The notes below the pieces were generated by a model. It worked only from the letters and a program-made list of their open reading frames with translations, made no database searches and had not been told where the DNA came from. The translations under genes were made by a program, and so were the position numbers. A stretch of DNA of 64,000 nucleotides from Eunapius fragilis (Eukaryota; Porifera; Demospongiae; Spongillida; Spongillidae). Location: NCBI GenBank assembly GCA_963681505.1, contig OY811977.1, positions 5,263,223 to 5,327,222 of the forward strand. Reading direction: 5' to 3'. Shown here piece by piece: positions 36,111-48,080 of the stretch (positions are counted from its first letter, which is position 1; every line of letters starts with the position of its first letter).

Positions 36111-36641
36111 TACCCCTACCAAAGGGTTATTATGGGTTAAGAAATAATGGTTCAACCAAGTACTCATTGGAATCTATAGCTGATAGATGGGGAGGGGTTG
36201 GGGGGATATATGCATCATATATGTGGATGAGGTTTGCATGTGTTGTTTGGATCAGCAACTTAATGATCCTAGAGGGTAAGTAATGGCAAATTATGTAGGC
36301 AGATTAATAGTTCAATTTGAATGCAGGTTCCTGCATGGCAACTTTCCAATGCCTCATTATTTTATGACTTGAAGACATATAGTTAAGCATAACAAACTGA
36401 TGTATGACCATTCATGGTACAAGCAGTTATGCTTGTATATATATAAGCAAAACAACCTGAAAAATGTAAATTTAAATTGAACAACCTGAAACTCTATGTA
36501 TCAAAATTGCATTAATCACCAACACTGAATGCTTTTCACATTTCTAGTAACAGATTTTGCAGTTGTAATAATTAGTATCAATTGGATGTCACTTCATAGT
36601 CGAAATAATCAATTTTGGCATTATAAAAAGGCTATACACCC
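36111..36641. other. gene-free stretch
   Basis: AT-rich DNA, nothing recognised. Exons of an integrase-type gene would be expected here, downstream of the HTH exon at 36642-37179, but none were found. Confidence 0.45.
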
Positions 36642-37179
36642 CTAAGGTAAAGTACAGAGTTCAGAAAATTCAGTTTCTACATGAAAGCTGGTTGATGATC
36701 TATTTTTAAATTGCATTAGAAACCTGTAGATGGTCATCCTTGACACTCCCATGAGGGCACCAATTTCACTCCAAGTAAAGTTGAACGATGAAAGGTGCAG
36801 CAACTGCTCCTTAGTGATGTCGAATCGTGGTCGTCCTTTTCCCTCTATGGCACTACCCACCTGATATCGATACTGAAAACCCTCGGCTCCATTAACGACA
36901 TCGTCGTACTCGAACCACCTTCGGTGCACAAGTCCCCGGCAATCAATAAGAGCAGCGATGTTGCGCCTGCATGTACTCTTCAACGTCCTCGTCGTCCCTT
37001 TCCTGATCCATGCTATCGAGTAGGTTTGTGCAAGTGTAGATACAAAGTTCGAGCCTATTCAAGACGTATTCGCAACAGTTTGTTGTTGCAACTCCATAGC
37101 GGCGCTCGGTGTCACTTAGAAATCTGCTCACTTCGTCAAAATATCTACTCCACGAGCTATTCCAATCATTGTTTGCCAT
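36642..37179 (-). pseudogene. N-terminal part of a transposase-like gene with helix-turn-helix
   Basis: Begins MANNDWNSSWSRYFDEVSRF and runs on in another frame to GKGRPRFDITKEQLLHLS, then FTWSEIGALMGVSRMTIYR, followed by a splice-donor-like AG/GT. GRPRF.I..EQL..L...F.W..IA..LGVSRMTIYR is the HTH found upstream of integrase-like cores in many animal transposon genes. The catalytic part is absent. There is a frame change near 36960 unless a short intron lies there. Its start codon is only 11 bp from the end of the inverted-repeat element at 37190. Confidence 0.6.
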
Positions 37180-37189
37180 TGAGGTAATT

Positions 37190-38548
37190 AATGTTTAATC
37201 TCCCGCAATCCTTATTTATAAGGATGGCCATCCTTAAATAAGGATGATGACCATTTTCTTAAAGAATGATGTAAACTTGGTGCTCTGTTTTATATTAGTG
37301 ATTCACTAGATTCAAGATCATGCAGATCAGCAATACTGCCGCAATTAAAACAGGTTTGGCTTGCTCAAAAACCGGTATTACAGTGTAAATACGGCGAAAC
37401 CGCCATTTGCCGCTGGCGATATAGTAGTGAGCAAAAAAACTCAAAGCGACGTATGGCAAGGAAGGACAGGTTTCTGGTAGCTCTAGGAGTAGAATGTACA
37501 CTGTCAGATGGATCTGTGGAACAATATCTACGGCCTCGACAATCTACTCTTACTTACCGGCCAGTACTTCCAATTTCCAAAGATCGAAGCGATTGCATAC
37601 ACTCGAAAGCGTCAAGCTAAGCAACCCTGCTTAGATGCCGAGGGGAGCCACAGAAAGCGACGGATGTAGTTCCTCAGTACGGATGGATGACATACATGTA
37701 GGCCCAGGTGACCAAAGCGGCAGCACTGCACACTGGCACTGCATGATTCGTCAAATGACAGTGACAGCGACAGCAACAGCAGACCTAGGCAATGGCGTGG
37801 TCTCCTCTCGAGTCTGATTAATTGGGGCTAAGATCCCCTAAGCTCGAACACATATCGTATGCGCCAATTGACAACGCTTCCTAGATTTCCCATACCCCCC
37901 CCCCCCCCCCCCCCCCCCCCAACGCACCATTCTACTAGAGATAATATATCTGATTCTACATGGTATTGTACTCAATCATAGGACTAGAAAGCACACTGTT
38001 CGATGGAGTGGCGGCAGAACAACCACATGCAGTGCACGTGGTTTCAGTGAGGCTAAGGTACGTCCTGCACGCTGGCGTTTGAGCAGAAGGGAGCATCTAC
38101 ATCAGTACACGTCATTATACAAATGCTTGATATTATTAATTTTGAAGCGGTTATGGTGTAAATAAGCATAACTTATTAACCACAAGTTATTTCTTCGACG
38201 AATCTGGCTGTGAGTATAGCTGAATCAACTGGCTATCAGAGAAAATCAAGATTTTTAAAATCATTATGGTTTTTATGGTCAATAATCTCTACTGTTGTGA
38301 TCCTTATTTAAGGATGGTGTCAATCCTTAAATAAGGATGTTCCACTTCCTCCCTGTTTTACCACATGGACATTGATCATATTGACATCATTTAACGTTTG
38401 TTATGGAGGCTAATCAGTATACAATTGACCAGTATCATTTGTTTTATCTTACTTACTTGGTTAGCAAAAATATGCAATGCAAAAGATGATCCTTATTTAC
38501 GGATAATGACATCCTTAAATAAGGATTTTCCCCTGGAGATTAAACATT
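37190..38548. mobile_element. 1.36-kb inverted-repeat element with ATCCTTATTTAAGGAT palindromes
   Basis: Ends AATGTTTAATCTCC... and ...GGAGATTAAACATT match over about 60 bp with gaps. Inside each end lie paired copies of ATCCTTATTTAAGGAT-type motifs (37205-37245, 38296-38340, 38487-38527). Internal sequence has a C run of about 33 (37888-37920) and no gene. It is a likely non-autonomous DNA transposon. Confidence 0.75.
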
Positions 38549-40029
38549 AAAAATATTTCGTCTAATAATGCGTCTTCCATGAACGGTATCAATGACCCAC
38601 CATAGCGAGGTGCTAAAATACAAATCTTTTCTTGAAGGCAAGAACACATTGACAGCGAAACACATTGTAGCATAAACTCAACTCATCTGAATGAACATAA
38701 GCAGGAGGTATAGGTAGTTATGCATGGTCTATGTTAGCTCCTACTTGTAACTTTTTAAGACAGCAGCTAGTATTCACATGCTCCAAAATTGACTATGCGG
38801 TATATAAAAGAGATGTGGAAATGTCTACACAAAATACTACTTATTTGTAAGATTCTCTTTGAGTTTGGAAGACATGTATACATGGCCGTAGTTAATCAAA
38901 GTAATTTTAAAAGCCAAATCAATCATGAAGAGAAAAAAGAACACATTGTGATGCATGTGTGCATGGGCATACATGATAGCTCTAGATTTAGGGTTAGTTT
39001 TAAACAAATTTTTCTAATACAGTATGGTGGTTTGAATTTTGGCTTACGAAGGCTGCTCGAAGGTCTGCAGCATATCAGTATAGTGCATGTAGCACCATGC
39101 ACCAGTTAACCAAGTCTGGTGCATGGCACCTCTCGTACGCCATGTCTTCTCGAGTAACGTTCAATTCACTGCGTTTGTTGCTGGCATTACAAGAATAAAT
39201 TTTGCAAGCTTCAGTACCTCTATGTATAGTTGAGCTGTGAAATAAGTTGCTAATGATTATTTCTTTTTTTTTTTAATTTCATACCACCTTTTATGAACTT
39301 CAAAGGAAAGATTGCAGTGCAGAAGAGATAATCAGGTGGCTAGACGCTCACCGTCATTTGCATACAGATCTGTATTAACATATAGCCTGCATTTTATAAG
39401 GATAACCAAGGATCGGCTCCACTAACTAGAAGTTTATTTCTAAATTACCCGTATAGCCTGCTGATAAACAGCTAGAAGAAGGTCGTTATGTTAAACCTTG
39501 GAAACTGTGCATGTACTGCGTGCATTGGTACAAGCAACTTATAATAGGACCCGAATTGTTCATGTGTAAAAGAATGTGCATATGATGTAAAGTACAGTGC
39601 AGGTGCACAAAGATGTCAAGGTTAGGGTTCATTACTTATTAGTAAACATCATGTCTTGGATGTAATTTAGCGAAGATATCCACAACCTTTTCAAGATTTT
39701 TGTCTTTAAAATCTTGGGTCATCGAGTCATGCATGCATGTATCAAGTTTGCTGCTTGCACTACGCTAAAATTCAAAAACGTCAGTGACCGGCATGGTGCA
39801 AGCTATCTCGAGGAGTGCATACGTTTAGAAAGTACTAAAGAGGATCGCACTATTTAATGGCATAGCTACTACTATTGATGTTCATTTATCCGCTGGTAAC
39901 TTTATATATGTATCGTTACTTCTAAGGAATTATTTCCTAAGGCACGAGCTCTCAGGTGAAAGTGTTAGCATGATACACTTCTTTACTGATTGGAACTCAT
40001 CTGTGCGATTAATGAGGAGGTTCCTTTCG

Positions 40030-40066
<37 letters not shown>

Positions 40067-40270
40067 AAGGGCTTCAATCAATATACACAGACGGCTTGTG
40101 GTTAATATTGAAAATGCTCATTTATGCATGGCACGGCGCAATTTATTTGAAATCGCATCCTATTAATCTAAAAAATCGTTCCTTATATACTGCTACATGA
40201 CATACGTACACATCAATATTGTAGGATTAGTAAATCTAATATCCAGGCCCAATTACGAGATCCATGCATA
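38549..40270. other. gene-free stretch
   Basis: No convincing coding sequence. It includes a C run of about 32 at 40031-40062 and otherwise unique AT-rich DNA. Confidence 0.5.
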
Positions 40271-40396
40271 CAAGGACGTCATGCTGTAAGGACGTCATGC
40301 TGTAAGGACATCATGCTGTAAGGACGTCATGCTGAAAGGACGTCACGTCATGCTGTAAGGACGTCACGTCATGCTGTAAGGTAACGTTACGTCATG
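40271..40396. repeat. 16-18-bp minisatellite
   Basis: Seven copies of AAGGACGTCATGCTGT with variants, some with a doubled GTCAC. Each unit contains the palindrome GACGTC. The last unit grades into GTAACGTTAC. Confidence 0.93.
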
Positions 40397-40429
40397 ATTT
40401 ATTTTTGTTACATACCGCTTGCCATACAG

Positions 40430-40490
40430 GATCGAGGGGGACGTGCCCCCTCCCGCGCGAAGCGCGGAAGCTTTTGGGGGTCCCGCACTT
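40430..40490. repeat. GC-rich dispersed repeat, copy 3
   Basis: AGGGGGACGTGCCCCCTCCC then GCGCGAAGCGCGGAAGCTTT, the same core as at 31560 and 32024. Confidence 0.75.
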
Positions 40491-41179
40491 GTGCACTGCT
40501 CAGGTGGGTTAAGACCACCTACACCGAGTTTATGTGTGACATTTTGCACGACATATGTTTGTGACAAGTCGACACATGTTTAGCGCGCGCCGGGCGGTAG
40601 CCTAGCAATCGCGTGCACGAAATTAATATCAACGGAATTAAGTTTTTTGAGTAAATAGCTAAGCTTGGAAAGCAAAACATTTTCACTTACAATTAGGGAT
40701 GGCGCCTGGGTGTTCTGCAGCAAAAGGTAAACATAGAAATGGAGCTTGCAGAACATGAATGCCATGATTGCTATAGCTGTCGACGAAAAACCCGCGGACG
40801 CCCTCCACAAACTGATGTAGGCCTACGGCTGCTAAACAGACCAGACATCATCGTCATAGCGCTCCTGCTGTTCTTCATGCAGTCAGCACATCTGCTATTG
40901 TTCCTGCTGATGTTCCTGCTAGTGTTACTGTTCCTGAACTTACAGTTCTTGCTGACACAACTGTTCCCGCAGCTATCATGCACTTCTGATGCTTTCATTG
41001 CTGAAGTTCCTAGTATCGCTATCATATGTATCACACAGCAATTATGGGAGTCGGGATTTCATTTGCCATGTTCTTAGTCTGTTAGGTACTGAAGCATATT
41101 CTGACATAAGCCGTATGCCAAGTGTTGAGATTCGATTGTAATTTTCAAGTTGGATGGGCGCAAGTACGTAAGCTAGGCC

Positions 41180-42162
41180 ATGCATCCAAAATTCAGCAGC
41201 AGGGTACAGCAATATATTGCTCACTGTTGGCAAGAAGGAATAGCTAGTTGTGCCAAGGTTTCTGCAGAAGCAGTCGTACGCCTAACTGACGAACAGATGG
41301 CAGGAAGGATTCGATTAGCTGAGGTGCCTGTTGTTGGACAAGTACGCGGACATCCTACCAGGCCATTGGGTAATCTAAGGATGTGCCTGATGGGTCAGCA
41401 AAGGGGAGGAAACGAAGAGGTCACCCAGAGAAGGATCTCAGTCAGCAACGACAAACCTCAAAAGAAGCAGAAGATGTCACACATCACATTTGACTGGACA
41501 GCGGCGGCGGAAGGTATATAAGATTGGGGGGGCTCTAAAAGTGGGGATAATTAAATTCATGAATTCAAAGAGAGCATTTGTTCACAATATTCCTTTTGTC
41601 TGCCGGGGGTGGGAGGAGTAAGAACTCCCCAACCCATTACAATCTATCTGTACTGTTAGCATTCAGCTAACAATCAATCGGGACAGCCTTCGCTCCACAT
41701 TGTCAAGCACGCTAATGGGGGGGGGGGGGGGAGGAGGTGTGTGCCCTCCCGCGAGAATTGTGGAAGCTTTCGATGCCCTAATTATATTTATGCACGAAAA
41801 AACTCTTACGATTCAAGAAAACTAGCTCTATGAATATTATTAGTTGAGAGTTGAGAGGGGGCCCCCCTTTTCCCCATCGAGCGGTCGCCTACGGTGACTT
41901 TTCTGGATGTCATTATATAAATGCGCGGGCACAGGCGAACATTAACGGTATACGCGAGCGATCTCGTGGGCAAGGAATAACAATTGTACTATACCGCGCC
42001 GGTTATAGTTTAGGAGGGGCTGAGCCCCCCCTATGTCATTATTGGGGGGGCTCGAGACCCCCCAGCCCCCCCCCCTTCCGCCGCCACTGCTGGAGCAAAC
42101 CACTGCTCAAATGGTCGAAGCCTCAGCTTCAGAGTTATCTTGCTGAGTACAATGTAAATTAA
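41180..42162 (+). CDS. open reading frame split by a MITE; unknown protein
   Basis: The left part (41180-41498) reads MHPKFSSRVQQYIAHCWQEG ... SNDKPQKKQKMSHITFDW. A 591-bp MITE follows. The right part (from 42095) reads SKPLLKWSKPQLQSYLAEYN and stops at 42162. Without the element and one copy of the duplicated CTGGA, the two parts are in the same frame (ITFDW joined to SKPLL). This indicates that the MITE landed in the last coding exon. The tail (LLKWSKPQLQSYL) faintly resembles a SAP-type DNA-binding helix. With the insertion the frame ends a few codons inside the element. Upstream, 40840-40985 reads as a Val/Pro/Ala-rich repeat (VPADVPASVTVPELTVLADT) that could be an earlier exon. Function unknown. 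Confidence 0.5.
41499..42089. mobile_element. 591-bp MITE, hAT-like, 5-bp target duplication
   Basis: Ends CAGCGGCGGCGGAAGG ... CCTTCCGCCGCCACTG, flanked by CTGGA at 41494-41498 and 42090-42094. Inside is GC-rich DNA with a G run (41717-41733) and a decayed copy of the GC-rich dispersed repeat. No coding sequence. The 5-bp duplication matches that of the hAT element at 29279-31461. Confidence 0.9.
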
Positions 42163-42165
42163 ACT

Positions 42166-43086
42166 GGAAACAAGCCAGAGCTTATTGGTAAAGCGTGCAT
42201 GCATAAAACTGTGTAATTGTACATGCTGATATTGACAATTTGACATGCCCACTTGTGTATTTATATGCATTGCTAGCCAACAGTACTAATATTCCATCGG
42301 CATTTTATGTATTTGCGTGAAGAGTAAGCAAAACAATTTCGTTATTCTAATCGAAAGGAATCCAAAGATGGGCGTGGCCCGTTATGCGAAACCGGCTTGC
42401 CGCGCCGATACACTACACTTAATAAATTGATGCAAACAGAGAAGCGAATGTTAAGAAACAATTTTTATACACATAATAGATCAATATAATGGTATAAGTA
42501 GTGAAATCTACCAGGAATTGGCGAGTCCCTGGTACGGCAGGTTTGCGGAGTTGTTCGACAATACGAGCCTGTATAAAACCTGGGGATTTTCCATAGGGCA
42601 GTCGTAAACATGTACTGAGTATCAAAATGCTTTATATAGGAAATACTGCAAGAAAAAACATGCAACTCCACTAGGAGGGAATTATTATTTTATGAATAAT
42701 CAAGATTTTCCCGCATCTGTCGTAAACCGCGTGTTAAAAAAGATGCATGGAAGTAAAATAAGTGTAATTTTAGGGCCTAGACTACATTGCAAAAATGTTT
42801 AAGTACGAAGAGAAAAAAAAATCCATCTTCATCTTTTAAATTCTCATTATTCCTCGGTGCATGTCGGGAAAGCTGATGTCCCATGCATACCTGTGGGTCA
42901 GAGTCTGGAGGAAGATAGAGGTGTTTGTGTCTGCACACTTGCTTCATGTGTTCGCGAGTATCTCTATCTGCCCCTTCTGCAAACCACTATTAAGGTGAGT
43001 GTGAGAGGGAGGTGATTGTGAGGTGGAATAAAGGATTTACACACCTCACATTCAGGACAAGGTTTAGCGTCAAGCTTCTCAAGTAG
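42166..43086. other. gene-free stretch
   Basis: AT-rich; short open frames only. Nothing recognised. Confidence 0.5.
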
Positions 43087-43382
43087 ACAAGTAAATAAAA
43101 ACATTCTCTAACGAGAAAGTTGTTGGTATATAGGATTGACCAATGCTGGTGTAAAAAGCACAGAAACAAGAGTGACAGAAATTTGACTGGAAAATTGAAA
43201 TAGGCCTATATTTAGCCCATTACTCAGACATGCACTGCTATAATGTGAGTGTGCTAAATATAGGCTTATTTCAATTTTCCAGTCAAATTTCTGTCACTCT
43301 TGTTTCTGTGCTTTTTACACCAGCATTGGTCAATCCTATATACCAACAACTTTCTCGTTAGAGAATGTTTTTATTTACTTGT
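43087..43382. repeat. long hairpin element, copy P2
   Basis: Palindrome of 296 bp with a loop near 43215-43255. Left arm blocks: ACAAGTAAATAAAAACATT with TCTCTAACGAGAAAG, GTGTAAAAAGCACAG plus AAACAAG, then CCTATATTTAGC. The spacers (GATTGACCAATGCTG and AGTGACAGAAATTTGACTGG...) are unlike those of the other copies but have perfect partners in the right arm. Confidence 0.93.
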
Positions 43383-44960
43383 TCCATAAGTTTTTTTTCT
43401 CCCTCAGACTGTCATATCAGTATCGTAGTGAATAATCAAACTTTGGAAAGGTCAATAAATACTAGAATTATAGGACGATCCATGTCCACCCCTGACTTTA
43501 TCTCTTAGTGCAATAAACTAAATAACTAAATAACTTTAATAATGGTAATGATAATTATACCTATTTTTATATAGTGTACAAATTGTCCTTGTTCTCGAGG
43601 GCAGCTGCATCCTTCTCCCCAACCTCCTCTCCTGCCAGGTCCTGACCATGTGGTGTGCAAGGGTGGCAGTACTTCTGCTGCTGCTTCTGCTGGTGGTAGG
43701 AGGCAGCGCAGCTAGTGGTGGTAGTGACGGGGTCAGTGCTGCTGCTGCTTGCGGTGGGGGACTTGTAACAGACTTTTGAGCTAGCAATTACAAGGTTCAT
43801 ATGCATGGAGTAGTTATATGGGAGAAGATATGGTTGTAGTAAATTTCATTTCACCTAGTACTCAGCCCTTGCAACTGAAATTAAATTCATACACAGTTGC
43901 GGCAGGCAAGCCCTAACATGTAGACTGCATGTTTGGTACATCAGATAAGGAAGCCTATTTGTACATCAGATTAACATGGCACCCCAATATTCAATAGACG
44001 AACATGCATGCTGCTTTACATGTGAAGAGAATGGTTTTGTGCAGATCCCTTACATGCCTGCTGTTTGCATGCGCATAGCATACCTTTGGGTGGTAGTGGT
44101 AGTTCTGTGAACTCTGCGGTACCGCCATCTCTCGGCAGCACGTTTAGCCAATCGGACAGTGGGGTCCTTTCAGATGCCTTAATGGCAGCTGAATTGTCCT
44201 CGTATTTCTGCCTTTTAGTAGCGCGGTGCTCATCGTGGTTTTCTCCCTCTCAGCAGATTAATTCCTGCGTTGTAGTTGTAGCTGTCGAGTACAGAGGTCT
44301 TTATTTTAGGTTCGGCCTTATGTACAGAGGCCTCTTCTTTTCGGGATCGGCCTTGTAGCTGTCACGTACAGATGCCTTCTTCTTTTCGGGACTCTTGATA
44401 GCTCACTCGGGCTACATGCATAGCTTTGTTCTCGTCTTGCTCCTTAAGGTATTCCGCTCGTTGGTTTAGATCGATTAATAAAATTAATTTTATAAAACAT
44501 TAATAACTTGCTAGATACCAATTCCTATATAGAACATACTACCGCATAAGAGTCTTTTTCGCTGTAGTTTGTTTCTAGATGTGATATGCGTTTATATGAC
44601 ATGATAGGATAACGTTCCGGTAAATTTCGAAGCGATTGGTACTATTGCCGTTCTTCAAAACCGTTCGTAGCTCGAGTTATACCTTCCTAAGAATAAGAAG
44701 ACGACGACGACGACGACGACCAAGAATTATTTTAGGACTGGGCACGAGAAACAGGAAATTGTTAGTTTCTCTATAACCACACCGGTTTATGACACGGAAC
44801 CAACGTAGAACTGTAGATCGTTGTGCTCTCATTCCGCCGCGACAAAGAGATAAGCGATCCGTTTCACCGTTGTTCCTCTAGACGCGAGTTACGTTTTTTA
44901 ATGACATTCATCAACCCTCAATCAATCCTATATTGAACCTGCTGCCGCAGGTTCAGATAC
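43383..44960. other. gene-poor stretch
   Basis: 43600-43770 is CTG/GGT-rich low-complexity sequence that reads as Ser/Pro/Ala-rich protein on the minus strand and may be an exon, without proof. A (GAC)7 run is at 44700-44720. Two short inexact repeats with ACAGAGG/GTACAGATG and TTCTTTTCGGGA lie at 44290-44395. Confidence 0.45.
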
Positions 44961-46842
44961 ATGCACTGTACAAAAGAACCTTTACTTTTTTTAGACACCA
45001 TGAATATGCAGGTACATGAAACAGCCAAAGCAATGCCATATGAGCTTGTATTTGGCCAGCCCCCAAGGTCAATTATAATCCCTGAACCACGGTTGAAGGG
45101 TACAGTTGATGAAGAACAACTTGATGAAAAGGATGGTGACATAAATGATGATGAAGTGGTCAAAGAAGAGGAAGAGTGCAATATTGATGAATCAAGTACT
45201 GAAGACATCAAACAGGAAACATACAATGAAGAAGATAAGAATGAGCTGCTGAAATGTGAAATGAGTATGCTGCAACAGGTAATGCAGCAGCTCACAGATA
45301 CACATAATCATCATCATCTTTTTGTACAATTTAGGGAAATGTCACTGTATTGGCGGCTGACACTCAGGAGGAGCTGCAGAGGATACCAGTGAACCAACTG
45401 GGCTTGAAGAAACACATGCAGAGTCATTATTGCCTAGATCCCTGTCTACTCAAAAGAAACATCTGGAGATACGTAAGAAGGCAGATGCTGCATACTTAAA
45501 AGCTATAGAAAAGATGGGGCAAAAGGATTCCAAGCACAATGGACACCACATTAAACAGTTTGCAGTAGGAGATTATGTCAGCGTCCGAATACCCCGCATT
45601 GATCGAGCTAACACTGACCTACAACGTTTGTCATGCATCATTGTAGAGATAGTGGGCAAGGCTTGTACCATGTATCGTCTTTGCTGTAAGGTAGGAGTGC
45701 TGAATACCTGCTATGGTGCTGGGGATCTGGAGCTTTTCACTGGTTCCTTTGAGTTTGCAACAGAGGGCTGGAGAACAATGCCAGTAACATCCCTAAGAGA
45801 AGCACCAAAGTTGCAGGCGCCTTGGAACAGTTTTACCAAAAACAGGTGCACTTGCAAGTCAGGAAGATGCAACACAAAACGTTGCAGTTGTTTACGAAAC
45901 AACATTGAATGTAGCAATCATTGCCACCCTGGATCAATTTGTGACAATAAAGAGGGTAAAATCGCTATTGATCGGAAGACCAAAGGAGCTGATCATGAAG
46001 AAGTGTGTGGTATTAATGCCTCTTTACAAAGTGATATTGATGATTCATCGGCTTGCAGTATCATTTGTGATGACTCTGATATTGCACCACAGAATGATAT
46101 AGTACCAGTGAGTGCCGGAGCTCATGTTGCAAAGGTGAGCAGAAAAAATGAGTTTTGTGCAAGTGATTCATGACAGCATATAATTTTCCCTCTACATACA
46201 GAAAAGGAGTGGAGTCTGGTTTTCTGCAGAGATGAGAAAAATCATAGAAACTGGAGACTGGCTTACAGATCAGCACATGTCCCTTGCGCAAGAAATTCTG
46301 AAGGGTCAATTTTCACATATTGATGATGGCAGAGTACATTGTTGGTGCAGATTGACGGATTCATTCCTATTAAAGGCGACGCTATTCAAATACATCTTGT
46401 TTCTGACTCACATTGGTTACAATCTTCTAGCCTTGGTGGTAAATTTACTGTGTATGATTGCCGTAAGTACAATGGCCATTTGCCATCTACTGTAACTCAT
46501 CCGTTATGTCAAGTATACAGAACAATGATTGAGGAAAGTGATGATAACCAAAATGCCTACTTAGCTGTGCATATTCCACAAGTACAAAGGCAATATGGTA
46601 GCAATGACTGCAGTGTATTTGCTATTGCCTTTGCATTACATGCAGCACTTGGCCACTGTGTGGGAGATATTACATTTGATCAAAGCAAGATGAGAAACCA
46701 TCTCCTGCAGTGTTTCAAAACAAGAAAACTAACACCCTTCCCTACTGTTGATAAGAAGGCAAGAAAAAGAGCAGATATGGTGCAATGTGGCACATGTCAA
46801 AGATGGTACCATTTAAAATGTGCTAATCGGAAGTCTCGCTAG
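44961..46842 (+). pseudogene. Ginger/KRBA2-like transposase, C-terminal half (copy A)
   Basis: Starts in the integrase tail (ETAKAMPYELVFGQPPRS), followed by an acidic linker and an intron near 45280. A GPY/F-like region (KQFAVGDYVSVRIPRID ... YRLCCKVGVL) comes next, then a Cys-rich CXC-like module (NRCTCKSGRCNTKRCSC ... CSNHCH). After an intron (GTGAGC...TACAG, about 46131-46200) comes an Ulp1-like protease with TGDWLTDQHMSLAQEIL, catalytic His in SDSHW, Asp in VYDC and Cys in YGSNDCSVFAIAFA, and a truncated PHD start (MVQCGTCQRWYHLKC). The protease catalytic residues are intact, but there is a one-base frame change near 46350, and the integrase catalytic core is missing. I infer a dead or truncated Ginger-type DNA transposon. 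Confidence 0.75.
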
Positions 46843-47270
46843 AGACTTCCATATAGGTTTTGACCTCTACTATGAATTTAATTAAAATCCCGCGACCCTA
46901 CCGTAGCTTCGCTCCCCGCGACGATCGGATCGTCTAACTTGTTGCGGCAATAGATCTAGAAGTCAAAACTGAGTAGTTTCGTTTATGTTTCACGTCGTAG
47001 AACCGCGTGGTTGTCGAGAACGAAAAATACAGCTGTCCTCGTTCCCCTTCCAAAAATAATGGGCGGGTCGTCTGCTTCTTGGGAACTCATAACTCGGGAC
47101 AGGAACACTTTTAAGCAATGAAAATTGCACCAATAGCTTTAGAATTTGCTGGAGGACTCGCTTTTAGGCTTTGATACACAAAAGCCTAAAAGCCTATATA
47201 CGGTCTTATCAAGTCTAATTAAGCAAAAGTACCTATTTGGGTGTTAAAAAAATTAAGGAAACAAGTAAAT

Positions 47271-47553
47271 AAAAACATTCTCTCTGAGAAAGTTGGTGGG
47301 ATATAGGTTTTGCAGGCAAATAGTATACTGGTGTAAAAAGCAAGGAAACAAGTTTTATCAGAAGGGAAAATGTAATAGTCCTATATTTAGCACAGAAACA
47401 GCATATGCCTTAGTCGAAGTGTGCTAAATATAGGACTATTACATTTTCCCTTCTGATAAAACTTGTTTCCTTGCTTTTTACACCAGTATACTATTTGCCT
47501 GCAAAACCTATATCCCACCAACTTTCTCAGAGAGAATGTTTTTATTTACTTGT
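47271..47553. repeat. long hairpin element, copy P3
   Basis: 283-bp palindrome, loop near 47395-47425. Blocks ACAAGTAAATAAAAACATT with TCTCTCTGAGAAAG, GTGTAAAAAGCAAGGAAACA and CCTATATTTAGCACAG, as in P2, with wholly different spacers (TTTTGCAGGCAAATAGTATA and TTTTATCAGAAGGGAAAATG), each exactly paired. It lies between the two Ginger-type copies. Confidence 0.94.
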
Positions 47554-47854
47554 CTACTCAGGTTTCCTTTCTGAAGACGAGTGGTGGTGTTGCTCTTCAT
47601 GTACCTGACATTGTATTGCTATTTTATATTAATAACATTGCACTGATTTCGCATTGAATTTATTATCATCATTATGTACTAAGCTGAACAATTATGTTGT
47701 GCAACCTGTTAAAATTTATGTTTTTTTTTTTTTACTTTTGGGTTTTAGTCTTGTATGTATTACTACATGCAGTTATGTAATAAATCAAGTAGCTCTATGC
47801 TGAAAAAATAAAAATAAAAGCATTAGTAAATAACCAAAGCACTTTAAGAATATG

Positions 47855-48005
47855 GTTGTGCAACGGGCCGACCAGTTACGTAACCTGACACACTGGTAAT
47901 GCATCGGGCCAACCGGTTACGTAACCGGCTGGCATTATACATTGGTAATGCATCGGGCCGACCGGTTACGTAACGGGTGGCCCGTTACGTAACCGTCCAA
48001 GTTAC
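47855..48005. repeat. array of CCGGTTACGTAACCGG palindromes
   Basis: Five or more copies of GGTTACGTAACC or its halves, alternating with GGTAATGCATCGGGCC. It lies 75 bp before the first exon of Ginger-type copy B. It could be its terminal or promoter region, or a separate element. Confidence 0.8.
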
Positions 48006-48080
48006 GCATCCGTGCGGAACATATATGTGATGTTAATTATATATTCATTTTCCCAATACTTGTGTACTTACTAGATATTT

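Noticed and set aside
38789-39109. 106-residue plus-strand open frame
   Set aside because: No recognisable domain, no splice sites or codon pattern supporting it. Likely chance.
40271-40396. Possible CRISPR array
   Set aside because: Units are contiguous 16-18-bp repeats without unique spacers, in a eukaryotic genome.
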